This document shows positions 9,001-15,416 of a stretch of 24,599 nt of DNA, in pieces. The DNA is taken from NCBI GenBank assembly GCA_964436315.1, contig CAYTCZ010000056.1:1-24599 (forward strand). The letters run 5' to 3'. The position numbers and the translations under genes are program-made. Source of the stretch: CAYTCZ01 sp964436315. Its GTDB lineage: Bacteria; Actinomycetota; Thermoleophilia; Gaiellales; Gaiellaceae. The notes below the pieces were generated by a model. It saw only the letters and a list, made by a program, of their open reading frames with translations. It ran no database searches and was not told the origin of the DNA. Position 1 is the stretch's first letter; each line of letters begins with the position of its first letter.

Positions 9001-10287
9001 GGTCGGCTTGTCCGTGGCGAGCTCCGACCCGGCGGTATCGAGCGTGAGTGGTGTGATCCCGACGTCCTTCGTCGGTTGCGCCGACTCAGCCTCGCCAAGC
9101 TTCGCAAGGAGGTGGAACCGGCTGGAGCGAGTTCGTTTGCGCGCTTCCTGCCCGCCTGGCAGGGCGTCGATCGACGCTCGAGTCTGCGTGAGGCGATCAT
9201 CCCGCTGCAGGGCGTGTCATTACCCGCCGCGCTGTGGGAGTCCGAGGTACTACCTCGTCGCGTACCGGACTTCGCGCCCGCGGAACTGGATCAACTTTGT
9301 GCCTCGGGCGAAGTTGTGTGGCTCGGCGCGGGTCTTGAGCGAGTCGCGCTGTACTTTCGCGAAGACGCGTCGGCGCTCGGGCGCCCTCAAGCTCTCTCGC
9401 CTCCCGAGGGTGAAGTACACAGCGCAATTCGCGGGTCTCTCTCAATAGGAGCACTCTTCTGGTACGACCTGGTGAACACAACCGGCCTCGACTCGGCCGA
9501 GGTGCTCCCGGCGCTCTGGGATTTGGTTTGGGCAGGCGAGGTCACCAACGATGCCTGGCAGCCGCTCCGCGCGGAGCGACGCTTCACGACGCCGAGGAGT
9601 GAGAAACGCCAGCGACGGTTCTCCCGCCAGCGTGCCAACACAGTGACTGCGACGCAAGGCCGATGGACCCTCACCGACGCACTCTTCGCGGCCGACCCCG
9701 ATCCCCGTGCTCTCGCCGAAATTCTGCTCGAGCGACAGGGCATCGTCACCCGCGATGCGGTGCGGAGTGAGGGTGTTCCCGGCGGCTACGGCGCCGTGTA
9801 CGGGGAGCTCAAACGGCTCGAGACTCTCGGAGTCTGCCGCCGTGGCTATTTCGTGGAGGGGCTCGGCGGTGCGCAGTTCGCGTTGCCTGGCGCCGTTGAG
9901 CGCCTGCGTGACCGGCCCGCGGAGTCAGCACTCGTGCTCGGCGCGGCCGATCCGGCGCAACCGTACGGCGCTGCCCTCCCGTGGCCAAAGCGCGCGGGCG
10001 CACGGGCAGCCCGTGTTGCCGGTGCGTACGTCGTGCTCCTTGGCGGAGAGGCAGCCCTGTTCGTCGAACGGCGCGGGCGGTCGCTGACTCCGTTGCGTGA
10101 ACCCGAGCCCAGCTGGTTGCGCGAGGCCCTCGCTGCTCTCGTCGAGTATGCGCGGCGGCGCGCGCTCAAGCGCCTTGCCGTCGAGCGGTTTGACGGTCAG
10201 CCGGTCAACGAGAGTTCGATTGCGCCGCTTCTCGTCGAGGCTGGCTTTCTCGCGGGCCCGCGCCGCGCCGTCCTCCGGTCGTCGTGA
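6082..10287 (+). CDS. lhr: Lhr-type superfamily 2 ATP-dependent DNA helicase
   Basis: A 1401-residue protein with the complete Lhr helicase core. Walker A APTGSGKT (43-50, K49), DEVH box (150-153), LSATQRP motif III, the SSLELGIDMG motif (314-319 LELGID) and motif VI QRVGRSGH (338-345) are all seen. After the RecA domains come the Lhr winged-helix and beta-barrel region, and a long C-terminal part with a second winged-helix-like segment around 940-985. Lhr translocates 3' to 5' on single-stranded DNA and unwinds duplexes during repair. E. coli and mycobacterial Lhr are about 1500 residues, so this one is slightly short but carries the long C-terminal region. In E. coli that region is reported to resemble AlkZ-type glycosylases; I cannot confirm the active site here. 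The GTG start at 6082 has GGAGAGGT (6063-6070) upstream. The downstream neighbour is nei, as in mycobacteria. Confidence 0.96.
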   Translation: MDPLAPFQPAVRDWFEQTFAEPTPAQSGGWPAIASGRHTLIQAPTGSGKTLAAFLWALDQSTPGEGTQVLYVSPLKALSYDVERNLRAPLAGIGSELRVAVRTGDTPMKERTAMLRQPPDILITTPESLFLMLTSQARRILGGVHTLIVDEVHALAGSKRGSHLALSVERLERLTTGPLQRIGLSATQRPLEAIGKFVSGGREIELVDAGRSKELDLEVVVPVDDMREPGDGNSIWPSIYPELLRLVEAHRSTIVFVNNRRLAERLALRMNDLAEREIARAHHGSLAREQRIEVEELLKKGEVPALVATSSLELGIDMGAVDLVIQVESPKSVARGLQRVGRSGHRLDETSIGRIFPKFRADLLESAVVAERMQDGAIEETQLPENPLDVLAQQIVAIASQEVVSVDELHDLVRQAYPFRELSRAQLENVLDMLAGRYPSEEFAELRPRITWDRIEGTLRGRDGAARLAVQNAGTIPDRGLFGVHLVDGGGRVGELDEEMVYEAREGQTFLLGASTWRIEEITRDRVLVSPAPGVPGSIPFWKGEGVGRPAELGEAIGRAAREIVALDDERAIGRLQDRHALDGRAARNLLVYLREQEAATGAIPSDRTIVVERFRDEIGDWRICILTPFGGRVHAPWALALSARFRESLGLEVNSIWSDDGVALHLPDAETPPPTGDVLVSPDELEELVLQELPDTALFGARFRENAARALLIPRRRPGQRTPLWQQRLKAQGLLQVARRYPDFPIVLETMRECARDVFDLPGLRRILTDLQTRRIDLVDVETPVASPYATSLLFDYIATYMYEDDTPLAERRAQALALDRDLLRELLGQEELRDLLDPDAVKQVEHELAGRASSPDQLHDLLLRRGDLAGDEYEAKHAESLVEERRAVRVTIARQRRLIAAEDAGRYRDALGAMPPAGLPDSFLEGGEEPLASLLVRFARSRGPFTTAQVAARFGLGERQAETELARLEADGRLVRGELRPGGIEREWCDPDVLRRLRRLSLAKLRKEVEPAGASSFARFLPAWQGVDRRSSLREAIIPLQGVSLPAALWESEVLPRRVPDFAPAELDQLCASGEVVWLGAGLERVALYFREDASALGRPQALSPPEGEVHSAIRGSLSIGALFWYDLVNTTGLDSAEVLPALWDLVWAGEVTNDAWQPLRAERRFTTPRSEKRQRRFSRQRANTVTATQGRWTLTDALFAADPDPRALAEILLERQGIVTRDAVRSEGVPGGYGAVYGELKRLETLGVCRRGYFVEGLGGAQFALPGAVERLRDRPAESALVLGAADPAQPYGAALPWPKRAGARAARVAGAYVVLLGGEAALFVERRGRSLTPLREPEPSWLREALAALVEYARRRALKRLAVERFDGQPVNESSIAPLLVEAGFLAGPRRAVLRSS

Positions 10288-10312
10288 CGGCTACGGGTTC
10301 TCGGCCGAAAGG

Positions 10313-10332
10313 AGCCGAGGTGAAACTCGGCT
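10313..10332 (+). terminator. Hairpin after lhr
   Basis: A perfect 7-bp stem AGCCGAG/CTCGGCT with a GTGAAA loop starts 26 bases after the lhr stop codon. Only a short T-containing stretch follows (GTCCTTGG), so it is a GC-rich actinobacterial-type terminator candidate rather than a classical one. Confidence 0.42.
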
Positions 10333-10439
10333 GTCCTTGGTGTCGATCTCGTCACTCTGCGCGCACCACCGCTGAGGAGTTTGACGGTAACCTCGTTGGT
10401 GGGTGGTGGCACGGGGTGGCCCCGGATCGGGATGGAACT

Positions 10440-10446
10440 GGAGGGG
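10440..10446 (+). promoter_or_regulatory. Ribosome binding site of the nei-like gene
   Basis: GGAGGGG lies 6 bases before the ATG at 10453. It supports that start over upstream in-frame starts from 10381, which would bury the catalytic N-terminal proline. Confidence 0.75.
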
Positions 10447-10452
10447 TCGGCC

Positions 10453-11211
10453 ATGCCTGAAGGGGACAGTATTCGTCGGACCGCGATGGCTCTTCGCGCA
10501 CTCGTCGGTCAGACGGTCAGTGCCGAGACGCCGCACCCGCGGGCGACGCAACACCGGCTCGCCGAACGACTCGATGGTCGCCGGCTCGTGGATGTTGAGG
10601 CGCGCGGGAAGAATCTGCTGCTGACATTCGAAGGCGACGTTGTACTGCGAAGTCACCTCCGGATGACCGGCCGCTGGCAGGTTCGCGATGCTGACCCTCC
10701 CGTCCAGGGACGGCCCTGGCTGATCCTGCGCGGCGATGATCGTCAGGCCATTCAGTGGAACGGACCTATTCTCGAGCTCGGTCGCTCGCACCATTCCTTC
10801 AAAGACGTCCGGAGGCTCGGGCCGGACATCATGGCGAGCGAGCTTGACGTCGACGAAGCAGCAGCCAGGTTCAGATCGGCTGACCAGGAGAGGGAGCTGG
10901 GAGAAGCTCTTCTCGATCAGCGATTTGTTGCTGGAATTGGCAACAAATGGAAGTCTGAGGGGCTCTTTTCCGCCCGACTCTCTCCCTGGCAACCCCTCCG
11001 AGGGCTTCGTGACGCTGATCTGACCGCCCTCCTCCTCAAGACCTCTGAATTGATGCGAACTCCTCGAGCCGAGCAAAGTCGCATGGTCTACCGACGGGCC
11101 GGGCGACCTTGCCGCGCGTGCGGCGTGCTCATTCGCTCGCGCGCGCAAGGGGATGAGGCCCGGCTGACGTACTGGTGTACGGATTGTCAGGGGAACGGCC
11201 AGGAAGACTGA
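10453..11211 (+). CDS. nei: Fpg/Nei-family DNA glycosylase/AP lyase (endonuclease VIII type)
   Basis: A 252-residue protein beginning MPEGDSIRR. Pro2 (the Schiff-base nucleophile once Met is removed) and Glu3 are the catalytic residues of this family, which fixes the start at 10453. The beta-hairpin lysine lies in ARGKNLL, the H2TH segment contains GIGNKWKSEG, and the C-terminal zinc finger has C220, C223, C242 and C245 with an Arg in the intervening IRSRAQG loop. It removes oxidised bases, typically pyrimidines for Nei types, and cleaves the abasic site by beta/delta elimination. The MPEGDSI N-terminus is closer to actinobacterial Nei than to Fpg (MPELPE). It lies 165 bp after lhr on the same strand; mycobacterial lhr and nei are also neighbours, so a joint repair role is likely. 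Confidence 0.95.
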   Translation: MPEGDSIRRTAMALRALVGQTVSAETPHPRATQHRLAERLDGRRLVDVEARGKNLLLTFEGDVVLRSHLRMTGRWQVRDADPPVQGRPWLILRGDDRQAIQWNGPILELGRSHHSFKDVRRLGPDIMASELDVDEAAARFRSADQERELGEALLDQRFVAGIGNKWKSEGLFSARLSPWQPLRGLRDADLTALLLKTSELMRTPRAEQSRMVYRRAGRPCRACGVLIRSRAQGDEARLTYWCTDCQGNGQED

Positions 11212-11296
11212 TCTGGCCTCGTCTAGTCGATAGTTGTTTGCCGACAGGCAAACGCCCTCGGGCAGGAACGAGGCGAGACAGCGCGTATGCCGACTC

Positions 11297-12565
11297 GTGC
11301 CTGTCAGCACTCCCCGGTCGCCTGAGCTTTACCGTGCGCTCAGGGCGTTTTGTCTCGACGCGTTCTTCGAACTCTGTGCCGAACTCGAGCACGGCGCCGA
11401 CATCCCCGTGTCTCTGGAAGAACATTCCCGTCCCGACGGTCCTGCCTTGTACGAGTATCGACCGCTCGTGACCTCCTTCATCGAGTCGCACGCCGACCGG
11501 ATCACAAGGGGAGAGGACGCGCAGGTGGCGCTGAACGCGCTAAAGGACGAGCCCGCAGCCGGGCTGCTCGCGCGCGCGTATGTAGGCGATGCGATCGGTG
11601 AGGACGATGCCCTCCGCCGGACCGTGCTCGTCCCGCTCCTCGTCCGAACGGCAGAGGTCTGCGGGGGGTTCGACTGGGATGATCGTTCGTTCGATCGTGC
11701 TTTCGCCGAGATCGAGAGCACGCTGTTCGGGAATGAGCGGCACTATCTTGCCAAGACGCCGCTGATTGGTCTGACTGCGGGCTCGGCTGTTGATTTAGGA
11801 CGCGGCATCAGTGTCAGACCGGCGGTGCCAGACGAGTTCTCCGCGGAATGGCCCGACGCAACTCGGCTCGTTCCTCGCGATTTCGGACGAGAGGTGGATC
11901 GATCGCTCGTTCTCGAGATTGACCGGACTCTCGAGAGCGCGGCGTGCCGCGTCCCCGAAGCGCCCCGGGAGGTCGCACGGGTGGTCTCGGCTCTCCGATT
12001 AGTGATGCCAGGCTCCCTTGCGGCAGGGCCCACCCTGTTCGAACTTCTCGATCAGCGGCCGTACGGCACCCACCCGATTCCTTTGCTGGCGGCGCAACAG
12101 CCGCCAGGGGAACCGAACCGTCTCGATCAGTTCCGAGCCCCACTCGTCGGGCAGCTCCAAGGTCGGCTGCTGGACGGGTTCGACGATCCCGAAATCCTCG
12201 AAGCCCTCGACCGCTGGGAGCTCGCCCTGTTCCACAGCGGTCCTCAACGTGCAGACGAGCTTCGCGAAGCTCTCGAAAACCTTCTCGGCGGAGAGGAGGG
12301 GGCTTGGGCAGCCGCAATGCGTGCTTCGGTCCTCCTCGGTGAGTCGCCCGCAGAACGGCACGAATTACTCGTCGCACTTCGCGCACTGATCGAGGGCGAT
12401 GGTGCGGGACCGGCGGCAGAAGGCGCAGTACGCCAACTGCTCCTGGAAGTCCTCCTACGCGGAGGTCGGGAGGAACTGCTTTCTGGCCTCGATGCCGCGT
12501 TGCTCGGGGTTCAACCTCGACCGGAGCTCACCCCGCTGTCCGGTACTGCGCTCGTAGCCACTTAG
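11297..12565 (+). CDS. Uncharacterised protein with ApeA/HEPN-like C-terminal domain, catalytic His apparently lost
   Basis: A 422-residue protein with no signal peptide or membrane segment. The N-terminal half is acidic and mixed alpha/beta with no family I recognise. The last ~120 residues (from DDPEILEALDRWELALFHSG) follow the pattern of ApeA-type HEPN domains as I remember them: a helix with an A-L-E-LL-like segment, an R-A-LLG segment, and a final helix like ELLSGLDAALLG. Where active HEPN RNases have R-x4-6-H (LRSxIVHG), this protein reads LRALIEG, keeping R362 but with G367 in place of His. If the match is right, it would be a non-catalytic HEPN, for example an RNA- or protein-binding module. 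The start is uncertain: a TTG at 11234 extends the frame by 21 poorly conserved-looking residues. Neighbours give no clear function. The family assignment is by eye only. Confidence 0.72.
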   Translation: MPVSTPRSPELYRALRAFCLDAFFELCAELEHGADIPVSLEEHSRPDGPALYEYRPLVTSFIESHADRITRGEDAQVALNALKDEPAAGLLARAYVGDAIGEDDALRRTVLVPLLVRTAEVCGGFDWDDRSFDRAFAEIESTLFGNERHYLAKTPLIGLTAGSAVDLGRGISVRPAVPDEFSAEWPDATRLVPRDFGREVDRSLVLEIDRTLESAACRVPEAPREVARVVSALRLVMPGSLAAGPTLFELLDQRPYGTHPIPLLAAQQPPGEPNRLDQFRAPLVGQLQGRLLDGFDDPEILEALDRWELALFHSGPQRADELREALENLLGGEEGAWAAAMRASVLLGESPAERHELLVALRALIEGDGAGPAAEGAVRQLLLEVLLRGGREELLSGLDAALLGVQPRPELTPLSGTALVAT

Positions 12566-12689
12566 CGCTACGGATTCCTGCGCACCTTCGGAGCGGCTCG
12601 CCCTTTGAATCGCGCGTGCCGGTACGCACTCCGCACATTTGTCACTCGCGGACTCAGTTACGTCGAAGCCTTCTCATTACCGTGGGTGC

Positions 12690-12965
12690 ATGGAAGAGGC
12701 CCAGCGAGTGTTCGCGAGACTGGAGCGAATTGATGCGCTCAAGAGATCCAACTCCGAGTCGGCCGAGCTCCTCGGCGAAGTCCGCTGTCTGCTTCGCGAA
12801 GGGGAGCTCTGGCTCCGGCGGGAGCGGGAGGCCGGCGGCACCGAAGGAACTGAGCGCGCGTTCGAGTTGATTCAGCACTGCCAAGATCGGCTTTCAGAAT
12901 GGCGTGGCCTCGACCAACAGCGTCAACGTACGGCAGGCCTAGTGCGTAGCTCTCGGTCCGATTGA
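12690..12965 (+). CDS. Small charged alpha-helical protein
   Basis: A 91-residue ORF, MEEAQRVFARLERIDALKRS onward, rich in Glu, Arg and Leu with heptad-like spacing suggesting two or three helices or a short coiled coil. It has two cysteines (one in EVRCLLREG, one in IQHCQDRL) too far apart to suggest a metal site. No Shine-Dalgarno is evident; the frame extends upstream but the ATG is where helix-like composition begins. It sits between the HEPN-like gene and parA on the same strand. Similar short proteins may exist in related genomes, but I cannot name a family or function. Coding is supported by the third-position GC bias typical of neighbouring genes rather than by homology. Confidence 0.58.
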   Translation: MEEAQRVFARLERIDALKRSNSESAELLGEVRCLLREGELWLRREREAGGTEGTERAFELIQHCQDRLSEWRGLDQQRQRTAGLVRSSRSD

Positions 12966-13127
12966 CGGGTCGCGCCGACTGGGTTGACTCCTCGCGCAGT
13001 CCGGGCGACGTCCTAGCTCGCCGCCAGCATTACGGGTCGAGATGGTCGATTTCGCGGCGAAAACTTGCTGAAGAAAGTCTTGCGCGGAGCAGCCGAATGG
13101 CCCAGGAGTACGCGTGAAGGACTGTGC

Positions 13128-13133
13128 TACGCT
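13128..13133 (+). promoter_or_regulatory. Possible -10 element of the parA-ftsZ operon
   Basis: TACGCT within TGTGCTACGCT fits an actinobacterial -10 (TAnnnT) with an upstream TG-like extension, 20 bases before the parA start codon. No clear -35 is visible at 17 bp. The transcript leader would be short and include the GGAGG site. Confidence 0.33.
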
Positions 13134-13144
13134 GACCCGAAATT

Positions 13145-13149
13145 GGAGG
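13145..13149 (+). promoter_or_regulatory. Ribosome binding site of parA
   Basis: GGAGG lies 4 bases before the ATG at 13154, slightly short spacing. It supports the start that gives ParA a 23-residue leader rather than an internal ATG at 13187. Confidence 0.6.
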
Positions 13150-13153
13150 CGAG

Positions 13154-13987
13154 ATGAGCCTCTCCGGCCTAACCATGCGTCCCGATCTGTGGGCGCCTTC
13201 CTCTGAGGGAACAAAGCGCAGCCAGGTCATCGCCCTGGCGAACCAAAAAGGCGGGGTCGCCAAGACCACGACGACGCTCAATCTTGCCGTTGCGTTTACG
13301 GAGCAAGGCTTCCGCGTACTCGCAGTGGACCTCGACCCGCAGGGGAACCTGACGATGAGTCAGGGCATGGACCCGGACTCGCTCGAGCGTTCGATGTTCG
13401 ACGTCCTCGTGCGGGCGCTGCCCATCAACGACGTCATCCGCCACGTCGAGGTCGACGTCGCCGTATCGTCGATTGATCTCGCGGGCGCCGAACTTGCTCT
13501 GTCCAGCATGATCGGACGAGAGCGGGCTCTGCAAAAGGCGCTCCTGCCGGTCCGTCAGCGGTACGACTACATCCTGATTGACACGCCCCCGAGCCTTGGG
13601 CTTCTCACCATCAACGCGTTGACTGCGTCGGACTCGGTGATTGTGCCGGTCCAGTGTGAGTATCTGTCGCTGCGGGGTCTTGTCCAGTTGGAAAACACGC
13701 TCTCGATGATCCGCGAGAACCTCAACCCGATTGTGGAGATTCGGGGAATCCTCCCGACCATGTATGACGGGCGAACGCTGCACAGTCGCGAGGCGATCGA
13801 GATGTTGAAAGAGAACTTTGGTGAACTCGTGTTCGAGACGCGGATCAAGAAGACCGTCCGCTACGCGGAGGCCCCTGTCCAGGGGAGCTCGGTTCTGAAG
13901 TACGACCCAGGCGGGCCGGCGGCGGAGGCATACCGCGAGCTTGCGAAGGAGGTGCTCAATGGCGCGAAACCGCGCGAGCATGCGTGA
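13154..13987 (+). CDS. ParA/Soj-family ATPase
   Basis: A 277-residue Walker-type ATPase. After a 23-residue leader, the deviant Walker A NQKGGVAKTT has the signature K32 and the P-loop K37; VDLDPQGN (58-65) and the Walker B DYILIDTPPS follow. These make it a ParA/Soj type rather than a bulk MinD, since no C-terminal amphipathic membrane helix is obvious. Such proteins form ATP-dependent dimers on DNA and position chromosomes, plasmids or protein machines. No parB or parS-like repeat is seen nearby. Instead its last 29 bases overlap the start of ftsZ, whose Shine-Dalgarno lies inside parA, implying translational coupling. That suggests a role in placing or regulating the FtsZ ring rather than DNA segregation, but this is inference from context. 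A promoter-like TGTGCTACGCT lies just upstream. Confidence 0.94.
   Translation: MSLSGLTMRPDLWAPSSEGTKRSQVIALANQKGGVAKTTTTLNLAVAFTEQGFRVLAVDLDPQGNLTMSQGMDPDSLERSMFDVLVRALPINDVIRHVEVDVAVSSIDLAGAELALSSMIGRERALQKALLPVRQRYDYILIDTPPSLGLLTINALTASDSVIVPVQCEYLSLRGLVQLENTLSMIRENLNPIVEIRGILPTMYDGRTLHSREAIEMLKENFGELVFETRIKKTVRYAEAPVQGSSVLKYDPGGPAAEAYRELAKEVLNGAKPREHA
13946..13952 (+). promoter_or_regulatory. Ribosome binding site of ftsZ inside parA
   Basis: AAGGAGG sits 6 bases before the ATG at 13959, within the end of parA. It selects this start over an earlier in-frame one at 13941 and shows that ftsZ translation is coupled to parA. Confidence 0.85.
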
Positions 13988-15323
13988 AGGCCCACTTTCC
14001 GAGCTTTTCAAGGCCACCGACGCAGCGAAACAACAGGCCGAAAAGGCTCCCGGTCGAGAGGACGAAGAGTCCGGCGGACAGGACGCGATAGCTGAGAAAG
14101 CGGCTAAAGGTCGCCGCAAGAAACAGACAACGTCAGCGGGCCAAAAGGCGTCCAGGACAAGTGAGGAGACGGCCAGCGTCGAGCAGCGCCAGCCGTCGAC
14201 ACCCGCCTCTGACGCTGACGAGGCCCAGAAGGACGTCGAGAAAGAGCTCGCGCCGGTAGCGCAGTGGGTCGAGCCGGCGGAGCGGCCCATACGGAAACCG
14301 AGTCCCGACTCCGCAGCCTATTTGGCAGTGATTCGCGTTGTCGGAGTTGGCGGGGCGGGCCTCAATGCGGTCAACCGGATGATCGAGGCCGGAATCTCCC
14401 AGGTCGAGTTCATCGCTGTTAACACGGACGTCCAGCAGTTGCGCATGTCCGATGCGCCCGTGAAGTTGCACATTGGTCGAGAAGTCACCCAGGGGCTCGG
14501 CTCGGGTGCCGATCCGGAGCTGGGTCGCTTGGCGGCGGAAGAGGCGTACGACCAGCTCAAGCCGGTCCTCAAGGGATCGGACATGCTGTTCGTCACGGCC
14601 GGCGAGGGAGGTGGCACCGGGTCAGGCGCGGCTCCTGTCATCGCTCGCATCGGACGCGAGCTCGGCGCTCTCACGGTGGGCATCGTGACCGTACCGTTTC
14701 GATTCGAAGGCACGAGACGTCGGCAGCAGGCGGAGGCAGGAGTAGAAGCGCTTCGGGCGGTCTGCGACACGGTCATCGTGATTCCCAACGATCGATTGCT
14801 CGAGGTCCTGGATCGGTCGACATCGATGCTCGACGCGTTCCGGGTCGCGGACGACGTGCTTCGACAGGGAGTTCAGGGCATCTGCGACCTGATCACGATG
14901 CCCGGCCTCATCAATTTGGATTTCGCTGATGTCCGGACAATCATGCAGGACGCCGGCACCGCACTCATGGGAATCGGGTTCGCCACCGGCGAGGCCCGAG
15001 CCAAAGACGCCGCTGAGCGGGCGCTTGGCTCACCGCTCATCGAGACTGAGATCGTCGGCGCTCGAGGGATCATCCTCTCGATTGCTGGGGGCGAGGACCT
15101 CACCCTCCTGGAGGTCAACGAAGCGGCAGAGGTCATCCGCGATGCGGCGACTGAGGAGACAAACATCATCTTTGGTGCAACCATCGATGAGCGACTCACG
15201 GGGCAGGTCTGGGTTACGGTCATTGCGACCGGGATCGGGCGTCCAGGTCGTCGAGCTCCCGTCGTGACCGAGGCCACCGAGGACACGGTGCTTGAGCCGC
15301 CGAGTTTTCTCAAGGATCTCTAG
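13959..15323 (+). CDS. ftsZ: FtsZ-family tubulin-like GTPase with long N-terminal extension
   Basis: A 454-residue FtsZ. Residues 1-122 are an unusual Lys/Glu/Gln/Ala-rich, probably disordered extension with a conserved-looking head (MREGPLSELFKAT, 8-20). The GTPase domain starts near 123: VGVGGAGLNAVNRM (128-141), the tubulin signature GEGGGTGSG (215-223) and the synergy-loop NLDFAD (319-324), where D321 and D324 complete the GTPase site. The end, EPPSFLKDL, resembles the FtsZ C-terminal partner-binding peptide. Two deviations are seen in the signature: Glu216 where Met/Ala is usual and Ser222 for Thr. It should polymerise with GTP to form a division ring or related filament. It is coupled to parA by a 29-base overlap, and no dcw-cluster gene is nearby. 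Whether this is the cell's main FtsZ or a second copy cannot be told from the window. Confidence 0.95.
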   Translation: MARNRASMREGPLSELFKATDAAKQQAEKAPGREDEESGGQDAIAEKAAKGRRKKQTTSAGQKASRTSEETASVEQRQPSTPASDADEAQKDVEKELAPVAQWVEPAERPIRKPSPDSAAYLAVIRVVGVGGAGLNAVNRMIEAGISQVEFIAVNTDVQQLRMSDAPVKLHIGREVTQGLGSGADPELGRLAAEEAYDQLKPVLKGSDMLFVTAGEGGGTGSGAAPVIARIGRELGALTVGIVTVPFRFEGTRRRQQAEAGVEALRAVCDTVIVIPNDRLLEVLDRSTSMLDAFRVADDVLRQGVQGICDLITMPGLINLDFADVRTIMQDAGTALMGIGFATGEARAKDAAERALGSPLIETEIVGARGIILSIAGGEDLTLLEVNEAAEVIRDAATEETNIIFGATIDERLTGQVWVTVIATGIGRPGRRAPVVTEATEDTVLEPPSFLKDL

Positions 15324-15363
15324 AGGGGATCCACCCGCACGCCCGGTCAGATCTGGGTGATGC

Positions 15364-15387
15364 GGCCCCGGTAACAGACGCGGGGCC
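15364..15387 (+). terminator. Hairpin after ftsZ
   Basis: A perfect 7-bp GC stem GGCCCCG/CGGGGCC with a 10-base loop lies 41 bases after the ftsZ stop codon and 30 bases before the next gene. No T-tract follows. It probably ends or attenuates the parA-ftsZ transcript. Confidence 0.4.
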
Positions 15388-15416
15388 TGACCTAGTCGAC
15401 CACTAGTCTCTCGTGC

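Noticed and set aside
10291..11310. A 339-codon open frame on the minus strand opposite nei
   Set aside because: Antisense to an unmistakable Fpg/Nei gene with catalytic Pro2 and zinc finger; no recognisable domain in the antisense product.
5838..13153. tRNA genes or CRISPR repeats in the intergenic gaps
   Set aside because: No T-loop-like GGTTCGA with matching acceptor stem, and no regularly spaced direct repeats, were found in any gap.
13169..14290. A 373-codon open frame on the minus strand across parA and the ftsZ N-terminus
   Set aside because: It mirrors two clear genes and consists of Ser/Arg-rich text without a domain.
13154..15323. Plasmid or chromosome partition locus (parABS)
   Set aside because: No parB frame and no repeated parS-like sites were seen around parA; the partner is ftsZ.
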